Source of the DNA: Shinisaurus crocodilurus | Lineage: Eukaryota; Chordata; Lepidosauria; Squamata; Shinisauridae | NCBI GenBank assembly: GCA_021292165.1 | Contig: CM037877.1 | Coordinates: 307,768,334 to 307,832,333 of the forward strand | DNA length: 64,000 bases | Direction of reading: 5' to 3' | Part shown: piece by piece, positions 32,601-43,744 of the stretch | Layout of the letters: the number at the start of each line of letters is the position of its first letter | Numbering within the stretch: position 1 is the stretch's first letter | Position numbers and translations under genes: made by a program | Notes under the pieces: model-generated | Databases searched by the model: none | What the model was told of the DNA's origin: nothing | What the model saw: only the letters and a program-made list of their open reading frames with translations

Positions 32601-33416
32601 CACATTTATTTACATACAATGAACTGCAAAGGGATGGAGCGTGGGTTATTCTAATCCGGCCTCCCGTTGTGCAATTGGCCGGAGCATCCAAAAAACAGGA
32701 GGTGGTGATAATGCCGCCGCCGCCCCATTTTCCACTTTCTAGTGTTGGGAGCCTTTGTTGGGTTGCCTCTTCTTGGAGTCTCAAGACAACAAGCTTGGCG
32801 AGAACAAAGGCCTCACAGGCGTTCCTGACCCTCAGCTGTCCGATCCATGAAGGAGAAAAGTGAGCCGTGCCAGCTAAACGGGACCTGCCTGTGGAGAGGC
32901 AGTGTACCTCTCAGGTGCCAGTTTTGGTGGCCAAAGCATCACGGTGGCTGTTGCTTTCATTTGCCGTGTGTGAGCTGGTTGGCTGCTGTTGGGAGGGTGA
33001 ATGCTGGCTGAGATGGATCTTGGTCTGATTCAGTAGGCCAATTTGTGTGTTCACTGTTCAATTTGTTTGCACATGGAGGGTTAATCAGGGTCTGGAATAC
33101 TGAGAGAGAGAATAATTGGGAGCTCTTGACACGCGTCTTCTTAAGGTGGATCATGGTGGTCTGAAAGCTAACAGACAGCTCACAAACAAAACAGAAGGAT
33201 GCTGTAATAATTCAGCAAAAACCCAGTAGAGGAGGACTGGTGGAGAGAGACCTTCACTGGAGTTATGCACAGGGCCTGGGCATAACTAACAATTACTCAC
33301 AGAAACACAAGTGAAACTAAACCAGAGCAACTGCTTTGCCCCTAAGGGGCCATGTCAAAATTACTACACTGTACAGTTAGGGAAGACTGTCAAATGCCAA
33401 CACCAGATACATACCA
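32601..33416. other. Unique sequence
   Basis: No repeat or gene recognised. Confidence 0.3.
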
Positions 33417-33546
33417 CAGCCTTCCTCCCCCTCCAGATGTGTTGGAATAGAACTCCCAGCATCCCCAGCCAGCATGGCTATGCCGGCTGGAGATGCTGGG
33501 AATTGTAGTCCAACACATCTGGAGGGCACCAGCTTGGAGAAGGCTG
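33417..33546. mobile_element. Palindromic MITE (GTTGGAATAGAACTCCCAGC type)
   Basis: Full palindrome with CAGCCTTC and GAAGGCTG at its ends and TCCAGATGTGTTGGA against TCCAACACATCTGGA inside. Confidence 0.8.
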
Positions 33547-33603
33547 ATGCAAAAGATGCAGCTCCGACCAAGAGTTGAATTGAATCAGGGGTTGAATGCC
33601 GTG

Positions 33604-33722
33604 CAACTGTGGCCCTCCAAATATTTGTTGGCCTGCAACTCCCATCATCCCTGACATTGCCATGCTGGCTGGGGCTGATGAGAGTTGGAGTCCCACAACA
33701 TTCAGAGGGCCAGAGTCGAGAT
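33604..33722. mobile_element. Palindromic MITE, GTTGGCCTGCAACTCCC variant
   Basis: GTGGCCCTCCAAATATTTGT at the left matches the inverse of ACAACATTCAGAGGGCCAGA at the right with changes. A diverged relative of its left neighbour. Confidence 0.6.
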
Positions 33723-33870
33723 TCCTCACCACTGTTGGACAAGGTAGTGTGTGATTCCGTTCTCAAGCCAGCAAGGCTGGGGACCGATCCTGGGTGGTGG
33801 TGGTTGTTTTTGAGAAATTTGGAAGTGGATTTTTTTTTTTTGTGACTGAGAAATTTGAAAGTGCTTAGCT

Positions 33871-33945
33871 CAGTGTTCTCCAACCTTGGGTCCCCAGATG
33901 TTTTTGGCCTACAACTCCCAGCATGCCCCAGCCAGCGGAACACTG
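33871..33945. mobile_element. Internally deleted 75-bp hAT-type MITE
   Basis: It starts CAGTGTTCTCC and ends with GGAACACTG; a perfect 8-bp duplication GCTTAGCT (33863-33870 and 33946-33953) shows it is complete. Nearly all of the right arm is missing. Confidence 0.9.
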
Positions 33946-33989
33946 GCTTAGCTTCTCGTGCTGTGCACACTCCACAGTATACAAACCTA

Positions 33990-34425
33990 GACAGGAGTGG
34001 GGTGAACAGTTATATCAAGGAGCTTATCTCAAGGAGCGCCTCCAGCAACATCAAGTAGGCCGCTCAACAAGGTCTGCCACGGACGGCCTTCTCCTTATCC
34101 CATCAGCCAGAGCAGCCAGGCTGGTGGGGACTAGGAAGAGGGCCTTCTCTGTGGCGGCCCCCACATTATGGAACTCCCTCCCTAGTGACCTTCGCCATGC
34201 CCCCTCCGTGATGAGCTTCCGCCGTGCATTAAAAACATGGCTGTTCAGGCGGGAATACGGGGTGGGTTAGGTTTTTAATGAGAATTTTTTATATTGTTTT
34301 AATTATTATATTTTATTGTGTTGTTTTGTTGTATTTTAATTGTACATCGCCCAGGGTGGCCGGGTGACCGGCCAGATGGGCGATTGATAAATATAATAAA
34401 TAAATAAATAAATAAATAAACAAAC
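33990..34425 (+). mobile_element. L2-type LINE 3' end, plus strand
   Basis: The frame encodes KRAFSVAAPTLWNSLPSDLR and FRRALKTWLFR, the canonical L2 C-terminus, and ends at the stop near 34268. The 3' UTR ends CAGATGGGCGATTGATAAAT plus (AAAT)n. The frame is open over about 90 codons, so the copy is not very old. 5'-truncated. Confidence 0.9.
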
Positions 34426-34744
34426 AGTGCCAGCTCCAGCTTTGCATGGGGCCTTGGGCAAGACACCCTCTGTGGGCCTCCTCCTCCCTCAGCGAGTCCA
34501 CCTTCTCACCACCACCGTCACCAGCGGCTCTGGCTCCTCCTCCTCCTCTTTCTCACCATGGCGGCCACTTGCTTGCTTGACAGAGAGCCAGTGAGCAAGC
34601 AGGCAGCGGCACCCGCTCCTCCTCCTCCTCCTCCTCCTCCTCCTCCTCCTCCTCCTCCTCCTCCTCCTCAGCACTGTTGCCTGGCCAGAGCGAGAAGCAG
34701 ACGGACAAGCAGATTATTGCAATGGCTACTCCAGGGGGCTCTTG
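34426..34744. other. Unique sequence with a (TCC)n run
   Basis: A (TCC)n microsatellite lies at about 34615-34670 and produces poly-Pro and poly-Arg frames that are not genes. Confidence 0.6.
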
Positions 34745-35690
34745 TCATAAGAACATCAGAAGAGCCCTGCTGGATCAGACCAAAGGGGGTCCATCTAGCC
34801 CAGCATTCTGTTCACACAGGGCCTAGCCAGCTGCCCACGTGATCCCACAAGCAGGACAGGAGTGCCACAGCACCCGCCCGCCCATGTTCCCCAGCAACTG
34901 GAGTACACAGGCAGACTGCCTCTGATCCTGGAGGTAGCACAGAGCCATCGGGACTAGTAGCCATTGATAGCCTTCTCCTCCATGAATTTGTCCAAACCCT
35001 GTTAACGTCATCCAGATTGGTGGCCATCCATCACAACACCTTGTGGAAGTGAATTCCATAGTTGGACCCGTGTGGTTTGTGAAGAAGTCCTTCCTTTTAT
35101 CTGCCCTGAACCTCTCACCAATCAGCTTCATGGGGTGACCCCTTTGGGTTCGGGTATTATGAGAGAGGGAGAAAAATGTCTCCCTGTCCGCTTTCTCCAC
35201 ACCAGGCATCATTTTTGTACACCTCTAGCATGTCTCCCCCCCTCACTCACCTCTTTTCTAAGCTAAACCATCCCAGATGTTGTAACCTTTCCTCATAGGG
35301 GAGTTGCTCCAGGGACGAGAGCCATCCCCAGATCCAGAGAAAAAGAGGACACCACGCTGCTCCTAATCAACCACATCCCCATTAGCTAAGATTCAATTAG
35401 GGGCAGCCTGTAATGAGATTTGCTCAAGGAGACGCTAGAAAGATGAGAAGCCTCCGGCTCCATTCCGGTTTGCACAAATGGGTAATTCATCTGTGCCCCT
35501 GCAGATTGCAAAAGAGCCAAGCAGGTAAGCATGTCATCTCTCTCAGTTTGGTCCAGGTAATCACTCCCATTTCTCCAGGCCAGTTTGTGGGCCGTGGCCT
35601 TCCTCTTTCTCCTTGGCCCCATGGTCATTTTAGTTGCCCTCTTTTGTATTTTGGGGCCCTGCTGGGATCCTTCCATGCCAGCCCCGGGAA
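34745..35690 (-). mobile_element. CR1 LINE, minus strand, interrupted by a duplicated segment
   Basis: 34745-35310 runs from CATAAGAACATCAGAAGAGC to GAGTTGCTCCAG. The next CR1 words, CATGGTCATTTTAGTTGCCC, resume at 35620. The 309 bp between are a foreign block with an inverted twin at 37736-38044. The CR1 open frame is decayed. Confidence 0.82.
35311..35619 (+). repeat. 309-bp inverted duplication, arm inside CR1
   Basis: It starts AGGGACGAGAGCC and ends CCTTGGCCC, and matches the reverse complement of 37736-38044 over its full length; I see two differences (TAAGCATG versus TAAACATG, CTTTCTCC versus CTTTCCCC). Neither end shows a terminal repeat, a poly(A) tail or a target duplication. Confidence 0.93.
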
Positions 35691-37045
35691 TGAGCACAGG
35701 CACCACAGGCACCACAAGCAGCAGCCGCCGCCCCTCTTTCAAATCACCTTCAGCTCCCATAGAAAGCTGCTCTTTGCTCCAGCCGTGGACTGTCCTTGGC
35801 AGGAGGAGGAGAGATCCAACATTAGGGAGACATGCCATGCATCCTGCTTACGCGGAAAAGAAAAATCCTGCTATACCCATTAAGTAAACACGGTTGGAGG
35901 GTACGCTGAGTTCTCCACTTCCAAACGTACCTCATAGTTACATTTCAGCAGAGAATAAGTGCCGGTGAACCCCCCACATCACCTGCTGAAACCGCCCCAC
36001 TGTTCCAGGGAGCATGCCACGGGTCTCTGGTTAAAAGCCCTAAATGCAAAATCCACAGGGAGGCTTGGGAAATGTCACCCTGCCTCCCTCTCGGCTGGCT
36101 CCGTGTCCCGTGACACGCCTGCCTGCCAGCCAGCTGATTTATCTAGTCTGAGCAACTTCCTGCGCCATCAGCCACACGGGCTGGACCTTGGCAGGGCCTT
36201 GGTGACAGAATGCCTCCCCAGGGGACTGGCATCGTCGAGGTGGGGCGATGAATCGGAACTCAGAGCAAAGATCTGAATCTAAAAGCATCTACGATATCAG
36301 TAAGAGAGGGAGGCATAAACTCTTTTCTGATCCTCATTTTTGGTCGTTTTCAGTTTTTGCGCTGGACCAGGCTGTAGAAATTATGTGATTCTCTATGTTC
36401 TGGAAGTCAGTGAGGATCCTCCCTGACTTCTCCAAATCTAATTTAAACCGAGGCTTATCATCTCAGACATGGAATGAATATGGGAATAGATTAAAAAGAG
36501 TGCCTCTGAACATGTAAAGAATACCATTCATTTCCCACAGTAAACTCACCCAGCTCCCCTACAGCTGGAACTAGAGAGCAGGGATTTTGGTCCAAACATC
36601 GCATGGGCTCCAAACCACTTTTAGAAATTAAGTAAGCGGCCTCTGGCCACCCAGTGGCAACCCACCTGTGGGTTATCAGAATATGGGAAGTTGCCTTATA
36701 CTGAGTCAGGCCCTTGGTCCATCAAGCCCAGTGTTATGTTGCCTGAAAAGGACTGCTGTCTTTGCCCCTCTGGTCTGCCCTCCGCTCGATGGAATAAAAA
36801 CTACTCAACCGTTTATCCTTGGGCCTTTTTGGCTAAACAACAAGGACTGCAACAAAATGTTGCAGTATATCCTCACCTCAGAACAGGAGTGCTTCTGTCC
36901 AGGGTTGCAGCCAGCCAGCCAGGTCCTCCCCAGGATACTCTGTCCAATGGGCAGTATCGAACTGTGTCACCGGCGCAAATGACGTTGTCCTAGCAGAAAC
37001 TAGGTTCCAAAGGACATGCAAGAGTAGAATCCAACTAAAGTTACG
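35691..37045. other. Unique sequence
   Basis: No gene was recognised. A truncated tRNA-SINE end is at about 36690-36735 (GCCTTATACTGAGTCAGGCC). Frames of 100-156 codons here overlap on both strands without known domains. Confidence 0.35.
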
Positions 37046-37205
37046 TTTGCACAAGTGCGGTTGTGCAATACGCTTGTGCAACCTGTTGTGCATTACAGTT
37101 GTGCAACTCACTGCACAGTGGGTTACACAATGGGTCGTGCAAGTGGCCGTGCAACCAGTTGCACAACTATTTATGCAAGTGTAATGCGCAACTGCTTGTG
37201 CAGCG
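37046..37205. repeat. Cluster of TTGTGCAA-like motifs
   Basis: At least ten partly palindromic copies of TTGTGCAA, CGTGCAA, TTGCACAA or TATGCAAG occur in 160 bp at irregular 10-20 bp spacing. The motif resembles a C/EBP site, but such clusters are also found as subterminal repeats of DNA transposons. Confidence 0.6.
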
Positions 37206-37735
37206 GAAAGTTTTGGTGGAGGAAACGACCGTTTTCCGTTTTTCTTCTCCAACTAACATCCAGCATCCTGTAGCTACACAGAGCATCCCCAGTCCTCAGT
37301 GGAATGGTCCCCCCTTACTCTTAGGTGCTTTGTCTGCTTTTTGGAGACATTTTTGTACTTCTGGTGTTCCCCAAGCATCCTGCCGCCTCCCTCTTGCTTC
37401 TCAATGGTCCCATTTGGCTGCAAAGCTGTTGGCACTCACCACTTGAGTTAACTATTAGATGAAGTTTGCTATGAGAGGAACTTGGAACCTGGTGGGTGGA
37501 GAGGAGACTTCCCCCAAACTCTGGTGCCAGGAGGGCCAGAAAAGTATGGGGGCTCAGATCCTTAGATTTTTCCATGTTGATGCTGCCTTGAACTTTTGGG
37601 AGGGGTGGTATATGAACAGAGGTAAGGAAGACCTAGGGTTAGGGAAGTGCGAGGGAATTGGACCTGGAGAATGGATTGACGAAGGATGGCGGAAAGAGGG
37701 CCGAGTGAGCTGCTGCGTGGAGCTGTTGGAAGGAC
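37206..37735. other. Unique sequence
   Basis: No repeat or gene recognised. Confidence 0.3.
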
Positions 37736-38044
37736 GGGCCAAGGGGAAAGAGGAAGGCCACGGCCCACAAACTGGCCTGGAGAAATGGGAGTGATTACCT
37801 GGACCAAACTGAGAGAGATGACATGTTTACCTGCTTGGCTCTTTTGCAATCTGCAGGGGCACAGATGAATTACCCATTTGTGCAAACCGGAATGGAGCCG
37901 GAGGCTTCTCATCTTTCTAGCGTCTCCTTGAGCAAATCTCATTACAGGCTGCCCCTAATTGAATCTTAGCTAATGGGGATGTGGTTGATTAGGAGCAGCG
38001 TGGTGTCCTCTTTTTCTCTGGATCTGGGGATGGCTCTCGTCCCT
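37736..38044 (-). repeat. 309-bp inverted duplication, probable source arm
   Basis: This copy continues smoothly into repeat-free sequence on its right, unlike the arm inside the CR1. It contains AT-rich conserved-looking words such as CCTAATTGAATCTTAGC and AATTACCCATTTGTGC. Confidence 0.93.
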
Positions 38045-38926
38045 TCACTCGCTGGCAATCAAAGCGAGGGGCCAGGCAGCTCTTTCCATATTAATGATAG
38101 ATGCATTAGCCCTCCCGGCTTTGTTTGCAGAGAAACCTCCTTAATGATGGTGCCAGCCGTTTCGCTCTGGCTCTCTGCCACGCCACCCAGACAGAGGAAG
38201 CTTTTTCCAGGCCCTCCAACTCCCCTTTAATAACTGTAAAATTGTTTGTTTCCAAAATAGCCTTCGTCTGGTGGGGAACTGGGGTGGGAAAAGGAAAAGA
38301 AAGAAGGATATTGCGCAAAGGGAGACTTCAAGCCAAATGCCACCAAAGGACACAACCCCCTGGGAACCGCTGCGTCAGCCGCGCTGGAATGAGTGGAAGC
38401 TGAGCAGGAACGGGGACGTACTCAGAAACCACTTTGCAAAGGAGGTTCAGGCCTTTGAGTCTCCCCTCCCGCCCCGTGGCCATATTTCTTCTCTGCTGGT
38501 AGCTCATTTAAATACTACGGTGCATTAATGCACATTGTTTTTCAGCTGGCGGGCCACTGGCGGCAGGTATGACGACAGAGAGATCCAGGGGGCCGCCTGC
38601 AAGCGACAGTCAGCTCTTGAGGTGGGGTTGGGGTGGGGGAAGAGCTGGAGGCCGCGTGCGAGGGCATAACACAACCACCCCAATGCACTGACAACTATTC
38701 GGGACCCACAGATGCAGACTTCACTTCAACGCATCCTTTGCTGCTTTTGTCTAGCAGTGCCCCGGACAGCGTATTGACTTTTCTCCGCCACTACATAACA
38801 ATGTCCCTGCAGAGAACAAGAACGCAGTACAACTGCCAGGAAGAATTCCCCCACCCCTCCACCCCTCAGCCAGTGCTCCACTGGTTTCTCTACTGTGGGT
38901 TTTTCTTACAGTGATTCTGTGGCACG
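38045..38926. other. Unique sequence, partly conserved-looking
   Basis: 38080-38160 (CCATATTAATGATAGATGC, CTCCTTAATGATGGTGCC) has the look of a developmental conserved element. No gene was recognised. Confidence 0.3.
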
Positions 38927-39955
38927 CAGGGCCGGTGCTACCATTAGGCCAACTAGGGTGCCGGGCTAAAGGGGGCACCAGAAACGCCTTGAAAAAAAAT
39001 ACAGCGCTAAAATGGCTAAAATGCATATTTTACCATCTCCAAGCCTCGCTGCGGTTACCAGGAGTGGTGGACGGGGGGGGGGGGAATGCACCTGCAAACA
39101 TCTCCTTCGCCTTCCCAGGGGATGCACCTGCAAACACCTCCTTCGCCTCCCAGGGGATGCACCTGCAAACACCTCCTTCGCCTTCCCTCCTGGCGCACGC
39201 CTCAGGTTCCTCAGCTCAATGTCCCCTGAAAGCAGTTATTTCCAGCAACCAGGGAGGGAGGGAAAGGTATTTTAAGCTAGCTGGGGCTCCAATGTTTTAA
39301 TTATTTACCATGCTGTTTCTGTGTTTTGGTTTTAAATGCTTTTAGGATGCAATCCTACGTGTGTTTGGAGGGAGGGGGAGTCCTACAACTCCCAGCATTC
39401 CCCAGCCAGCCATGCGCAATCCTACGCACGTTGAAGCAGAAAAAAGCCCTGCAACTCTCAGCATTCCAACAGACAGCCATGCTGGCTGGTGAATGCTGGG
39501 AGTTGCGGGGCTTTTTTTCTGCCTCAACGTGTTTAGGATTGTGCCCTAAGCTGTTGATGTTTGCTTTACTGTACTTTGAATATTGTTGTCTGCCTTGAGC
39601 ACTAGGCTGGTAAAGGGAAAGACAGGATAATATACATTATTCTGATAAAGAAATATTGCAACAAAGTGATAGAGAGGAGGGGAAGCAGAAATTTGAACCA
39701 GATGATCCACGGGCTCTCTCTTTGCTATGTTTCTACTACATGCATCCCCCCCCCCGCAACCCAGAAGGTGTATGAGTCAAACCGGTGTCTCCGCACCTCC
39801 ACCCTGCGAGGTAGGACAGGCTCCGCACCTCCACCCTGCGAGGTAGGACAGGCTGCAAGATGCCCTTTTGTCTCTATTCCTCACAGGTAGCGCCACCACA
39901 CCTCTCTCACATCCTTTTTTCATATCCCTTGTGCTGCCCGCAGGAGGAGACAGGC

Positions 39956-39993
<38 letters not shown>

Positions 39994-40241
39994 GGAGTAG
40001 GAGAAGGCCCTTGGGAGTTCCTGGCATAGCTGGGCTGATGTTGCCTCTTTGCTTTCCGTGTGAACACAAAGGAAAAGTCTCAAAGTCCACAAAGTTTCTC
40101 TATGGGGCTCGGCAGTTCCCAGGGAGGGAAATTTATTTCATAATGGGCATAGGGCTGGAGGGAGGGAGGGCTCAAGTGGGAAGGGGGGGCGCTAAATATC
40201 TGATCTTGCCTAGGGCACCAAACTGCCTTGCACCGGCCCTG
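38927..40241 (+). mobile_element. Long non-autonomous hAT element, CAGGGCCGG family
   Basis: The 1315-bp element has ends CAGGGCCGG and CCGGCCCTG and a perfect 8-bp duplication GTGGCACG (38919-38926 and 40242-40249). It contains a 3x35-bp tandem repeat (about 39086-39190), nested palindromic MITEs (39346-39549), a 2x31-bp repeat (about 39790-39851) and (AC)n at 39961-39987. No transposase frame was found. Confidence 0.92.
39346..39549. mobile_element. Two nested palindromic MITEs (GCAATCCTACG type)
   Basis: A left half (39346-39415) is followed by a full palindrome (39415-39549) with AATCCTACGCACGTT and AACGTGTTTAGGATTG at its ends. Both are inside the hAT element, so they are younger. Confidence 0.75.
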
Positions 40242-41311
40242 GTGGCACGAAGATAAACACTTGCTTTACTGCACACCAGACCGAGCTGAGTCTAGTCTCA
40301 CATTCTCTCTTCTCAACAGCAGCTAGACAAGAAAGAGCTGCTGGTTGACTGGTTCCCTCCAGGTATTTGTCTCATTTTTCTTTCAAGGCATCTAAGGAGT
40401 CCTTTATGTGATATGGTCATGGGTGGAGGCTGCTCTTCCGTGGCCTCAACCCATGGCAGAACTTGCCTGTGGCCAGACTCCAAACCTGACAAGACCTTCC
40501 CTGGAGAGAAGGAACAGGACCTCACCATAGTGCCCAGCACAGGTGGGAACCACAGGAAGTCAACAGCCCATGAGGGTACACTTGAAGCCGACCCTTAGAG
40601 GACCCTCCACTTGAGGAGGCTGTGATGTTGTGGGATCCAGTGCCCCCAACAGGAGCTTCCGTGATCACCCCCCTGGACCACAGGAGCAGATGCATTGTTG
40701 GGCCCATGCCGAAGCCTAGTGCTGGAGACAGTCCATTTGGCAGCTGGAGGCCTGCCTATGGAGGAGGCAGCGGCAGCGGCACACATTAGTGCATGCTCTG
40801 GATCAGGGCCCGCCCTACTGAGCTCCAGGAAGAGGCAGGGCGGCTGGGTTCACTGTAGAACTCCTCTGGTTTCCCCCCAGGCGAACCGTCGCAGGAGCCA
40901 CAGCTCTGTGGGGGGCAGCGCTGTCGCTGAGCCCTGCAAACGCTGCTCCCCAGCTGGTCAAGGTCTCCTTGGTCCCAGATCTGCTCCTGCCCCTTGAGCT
41001 CCGGGCAGAGCTGGACAACCTGCTCCACGTGGGCATGGAGCACAACCTGCTCCACGTGGGCCAACCACACAGGTCCTTCCCATATGGTCGTTGCCCAGCT
41101 AGGATTGGGGTGATGATTGGGTGGGAAGGATCCAAACCATTTGCCCCTGTCCATGTGATGCTGGGCCTTTAAACCTTACAAAAGTGCCATGGGTGACACC
41201 ACAGAAAGCTGTGCAGCTGCAAGGCAGAAAAACAACCACAGAAGCTACCAGCCATTGTTGCTTCATCTTGGGACCATGAATTCCATAAGTTAAATATGCA
41301 TCATGGGAAGG
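40242..41311. other. Unique sequence with one dispersed block
   Basis: 40846-40955 (GTTCACTGTAGAACTCCTCT to AACGCTGCTCC) recurs at 62216-62325. Both copies keep an open frame containing NRRRSHSSVGGSA and EPCKRCS. The family is unknown to me. The rest shows nothing recognisable. Confidence 0.45.
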
Positions 41312-41470
41312 GACTAGCAAGATGCCTTGTGCCGTGTCAGGTCATCTGGCTCAGTACCGCCTCTCTGGGGTCTCAGCAGGGGCCTTTCCCCAGCCCTACC
41401 CGGAGAAGTCCGGGACTGAATCTGGAACTTCTTGCATGCAAAGCGGGCGCTCTACCATGGTGCACAGTAA
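41312..41470 (-). repeat. tRNA-Ala-like SINE, minus strand
   Basis: GATGCCTTGTGCCGTGTCAGG matches the reverse of the SINE 3' end; CTTGCATGCAAAGCGGGCGC is the reversed anticodon arm. It is old and diverged. Confidence 0.6.
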
Positions 41471-42511
41471 AACCTTCTTCTAGAAACAGTAGAATTATGA
41501 GAGCGGGGGAAAGTTTCTATATGTCCACACTCTCTTCATGCCACACAAAATGTTAGCAACCTTCATCACAGAGGTACACAACCTTTTCAGACCCGAGGGC
41601 TGCATAGGGCGTCTGCTGGGGGCTGCACAGGTCCCCTGGCTGATGGCAGAAGCCAGCGCATACTTCCCTTCTGCTCTTTGGTCTCGGAGTTCTAGCGTGG
41701 GCTAGAGGAGTGAACAAAGAAGTGGGCTTGAGAGCAATCCACGCAGCTGCTGAGGGCACAGAGTCACCTGGCCTATTCCCCTCTGCTGTTTGGCAACCCT
41801 GCCTTCCTCGGTTCAACAGGCCCAGGGTGGGGTGGGAACCGAGAAACTACACACATGCATGTTGTGTGGTCTCCCATGTGGCAGTAAGGGAAATGGTGAG
41901 CTACTAGGGCCATGCACCTTACTGTGCATGCGCTGGATACAAAGTTCAATCATATACACTAAGAAAAGCTGTTGCTCCTGAAGTTTACTCCAAACATTCT
42001 GGAAATTCACCCACATTTCCAACTTTTATACAAATAATTCTGGCAACTGCCTCTCATTTGCTGACACTCTGATTTTATTGCTGCATTATTATTTATTGTT
42101 GACATGTTTCGGTTGTTCCTAATGCATGATTGCATTCGGTTGTTCCTAATGCATGATTGCATGATAATCCACATTGTTGAGCATTTTCAGACATGTTGCA
42201 AACTAATCATTTGGACCTGATTACCTGCCCTGAACTTTCAAGATGGAGCAGCTTAGAAACCCAGCTAAATAGATCCATGGATAAATCCACAGAACTGGGC
42301 ACGGCACTCAGGAGATGAATCTGGATTGTGGTTCACCCTTGCCCCAGAGTCAAAGGGGCTCTGCTAGTGGCCCATCCAATAAAGGAAGCCTCAATGTTTT
42401 CTTCTAGAAGAAACATCCTCCCAGCTCTGCCCTTTGCTCCACTGATGGTATAACTAGTGGCATTTTTTCCTTTTGTCAAAAGGAGTTCCTAAGCAGAAAT
42501 GTATCGTGAGT
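41471..42511. other. Unique sequence with a small tandem duplication
   Basis: A 29-bp unit with CGGTTGTTCCTAATGCATG is repeated twice at about 42108-42164. No gene was recognised. Confidence 0.4.
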
Positions 42512-42836
42512 CACACAGAGGAGGGCAAAGATCTCTTCTCGTTCATCCCAGTTTGCAGGACACGGAATAATGGGCTCACTCAAGTTACAGGAACCTAGAT
42601 TCCACCTAAACCTCAGGAAACATTTCCTGACTGTCAGAGCAATAAGACAATGGAACCAACTACTTAGGGAGGTGGTGGGTTCTCCCGCTCTGGAGGCATT
42701 CAAGGTGCAGCTGGACAATCATCTGTCAGGGATGCTTTGACCTGGATTCCTGCATTGAGCAGGGGGTTGGACTCGATGGCCTTGTAGGCCCCTTCCAACT
42801 CTACTTTTCTATGATTCTATGATTCTATGATTCACC
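42512..42836 (+). mobile_element. CR1 LINE 3' end, plus strand
   Basis: The segment starts GTCACACAGAGGAGGGCAAAG and covers the last 70 codons of ORF2 plus the 3' end with ATTCTATG repeats at 42811-42832. A 4-bp CTCA duplication (GGGCTCACTCAAG) breaks the frame. Confidence 0.93.
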
Positions 42837-42852
42837 ACCTGATCTCCTAGGA

Positions 42853-43105
42853 CAGGGGTGGGCAACACATGGAATGCGGCCTGCCTGGCCTCTAGTGTGG
42901 CCTCCTCTTCCACACATCACCAAAATTTGGCAGTGTGGTGGCGTCGAAGAACCCCCTAGCTAAAATTTGTCTCTTTTTAGCCTCCTTTGCAGTTTAACCA
43001 CCAATTTTATTTTTTACTTGGTGCCGCAGCAGGAGTGCAGCCCAAGGACATGTGTGTTGAGGGTGGAAAGTGGCCCCCTGCACCTCCCAAAGTTGCCCAC
43101 CCCTG
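42853..43105. mobile_element. hAT-type MITE (CAGGGGTGGGCAAC)
   Basis: Ends CAGGGGTGGGCAAC and GTTGCCCACCCCTG are perfect inverted repeats. Flanks TCCTAGGA and TTCTAGGA agree in 7 of 8 bases. The 253-bp body carries no transposase. A left-end relative may lie at 63540. Confidence 0.9.
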
Positions 43106-43663
43106 TTCTAGGACCTGGTTCCAGAAAGGAGAAAGGAGCGCATATTTAAATGGAGCATTGATCTCCTGGCTACATTTTGCTGCGAAACAGCCATCGCCGG
43201 CCTCAGAGGGTTTGTGGAATCCTCCTGGGAAACTAGGAGAGCCAAGCGAACTGAGACTGGAGGTTGCCAGGCGGGTCTGATGATGGCTTTATTTGATGGA
43301 ATTATGTGGCCAGAAGAGAAAGAAGGCCATGTCACGTTGCCCACTTTTATCAAGGTCTCACAGAAATAGCACTCTCCAAATGAATTCAGATTGGCTGAGA
43401 CAAGAGTGCTTGTCGGGCAGAGAGGGAAATGGCTGAGGCAGCTGTTCTCTGGCAACTGCTCCTCGGCTGCAGGGTTATTATGTGCCTTGTCACAGAAGGA
43501 GCCTGTGAGTGATGGATGGGCAAACTGCCATCTCACAGAGGGGTTGACACACAACAGGGCTCTCCTATGCCAGATGTTTGCCCACCCTCGGAGGAACGTG
43601 GATTAAGGCTGATCTGAAATTGGCTCAGGAAAACATCCTTAAGTACAAGGGCAGGTCAGCAGT
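43106..43663. other. Unique sequence, conserved-looking
   Basis: No repeats occur in 43140-43620, which has the even composition of conserved non-coding DNA. A 148-codon minus-strand frame (43108-43554) has no recognisable domain. Confidence 0.3.
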
Positions 43664-43690
43664 AGGGTTCTCTTAGTTTTTTAAACAATA

Positions 43691-43739
<49 letters not shown>

Positions 43740-43744
<5 letters not shown>

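Noticed and set aside
34489..34842. Arg-rich and Pro-rich proteins
   Set aside because: Both come from the (TCC)n microsatellite read on opposite strands.
43108..43554. 148-codon minus-strand frame as a gene
   Set aside because: No homology, no upstream or downstream exon signals, and no codon pattern that I could recognise.
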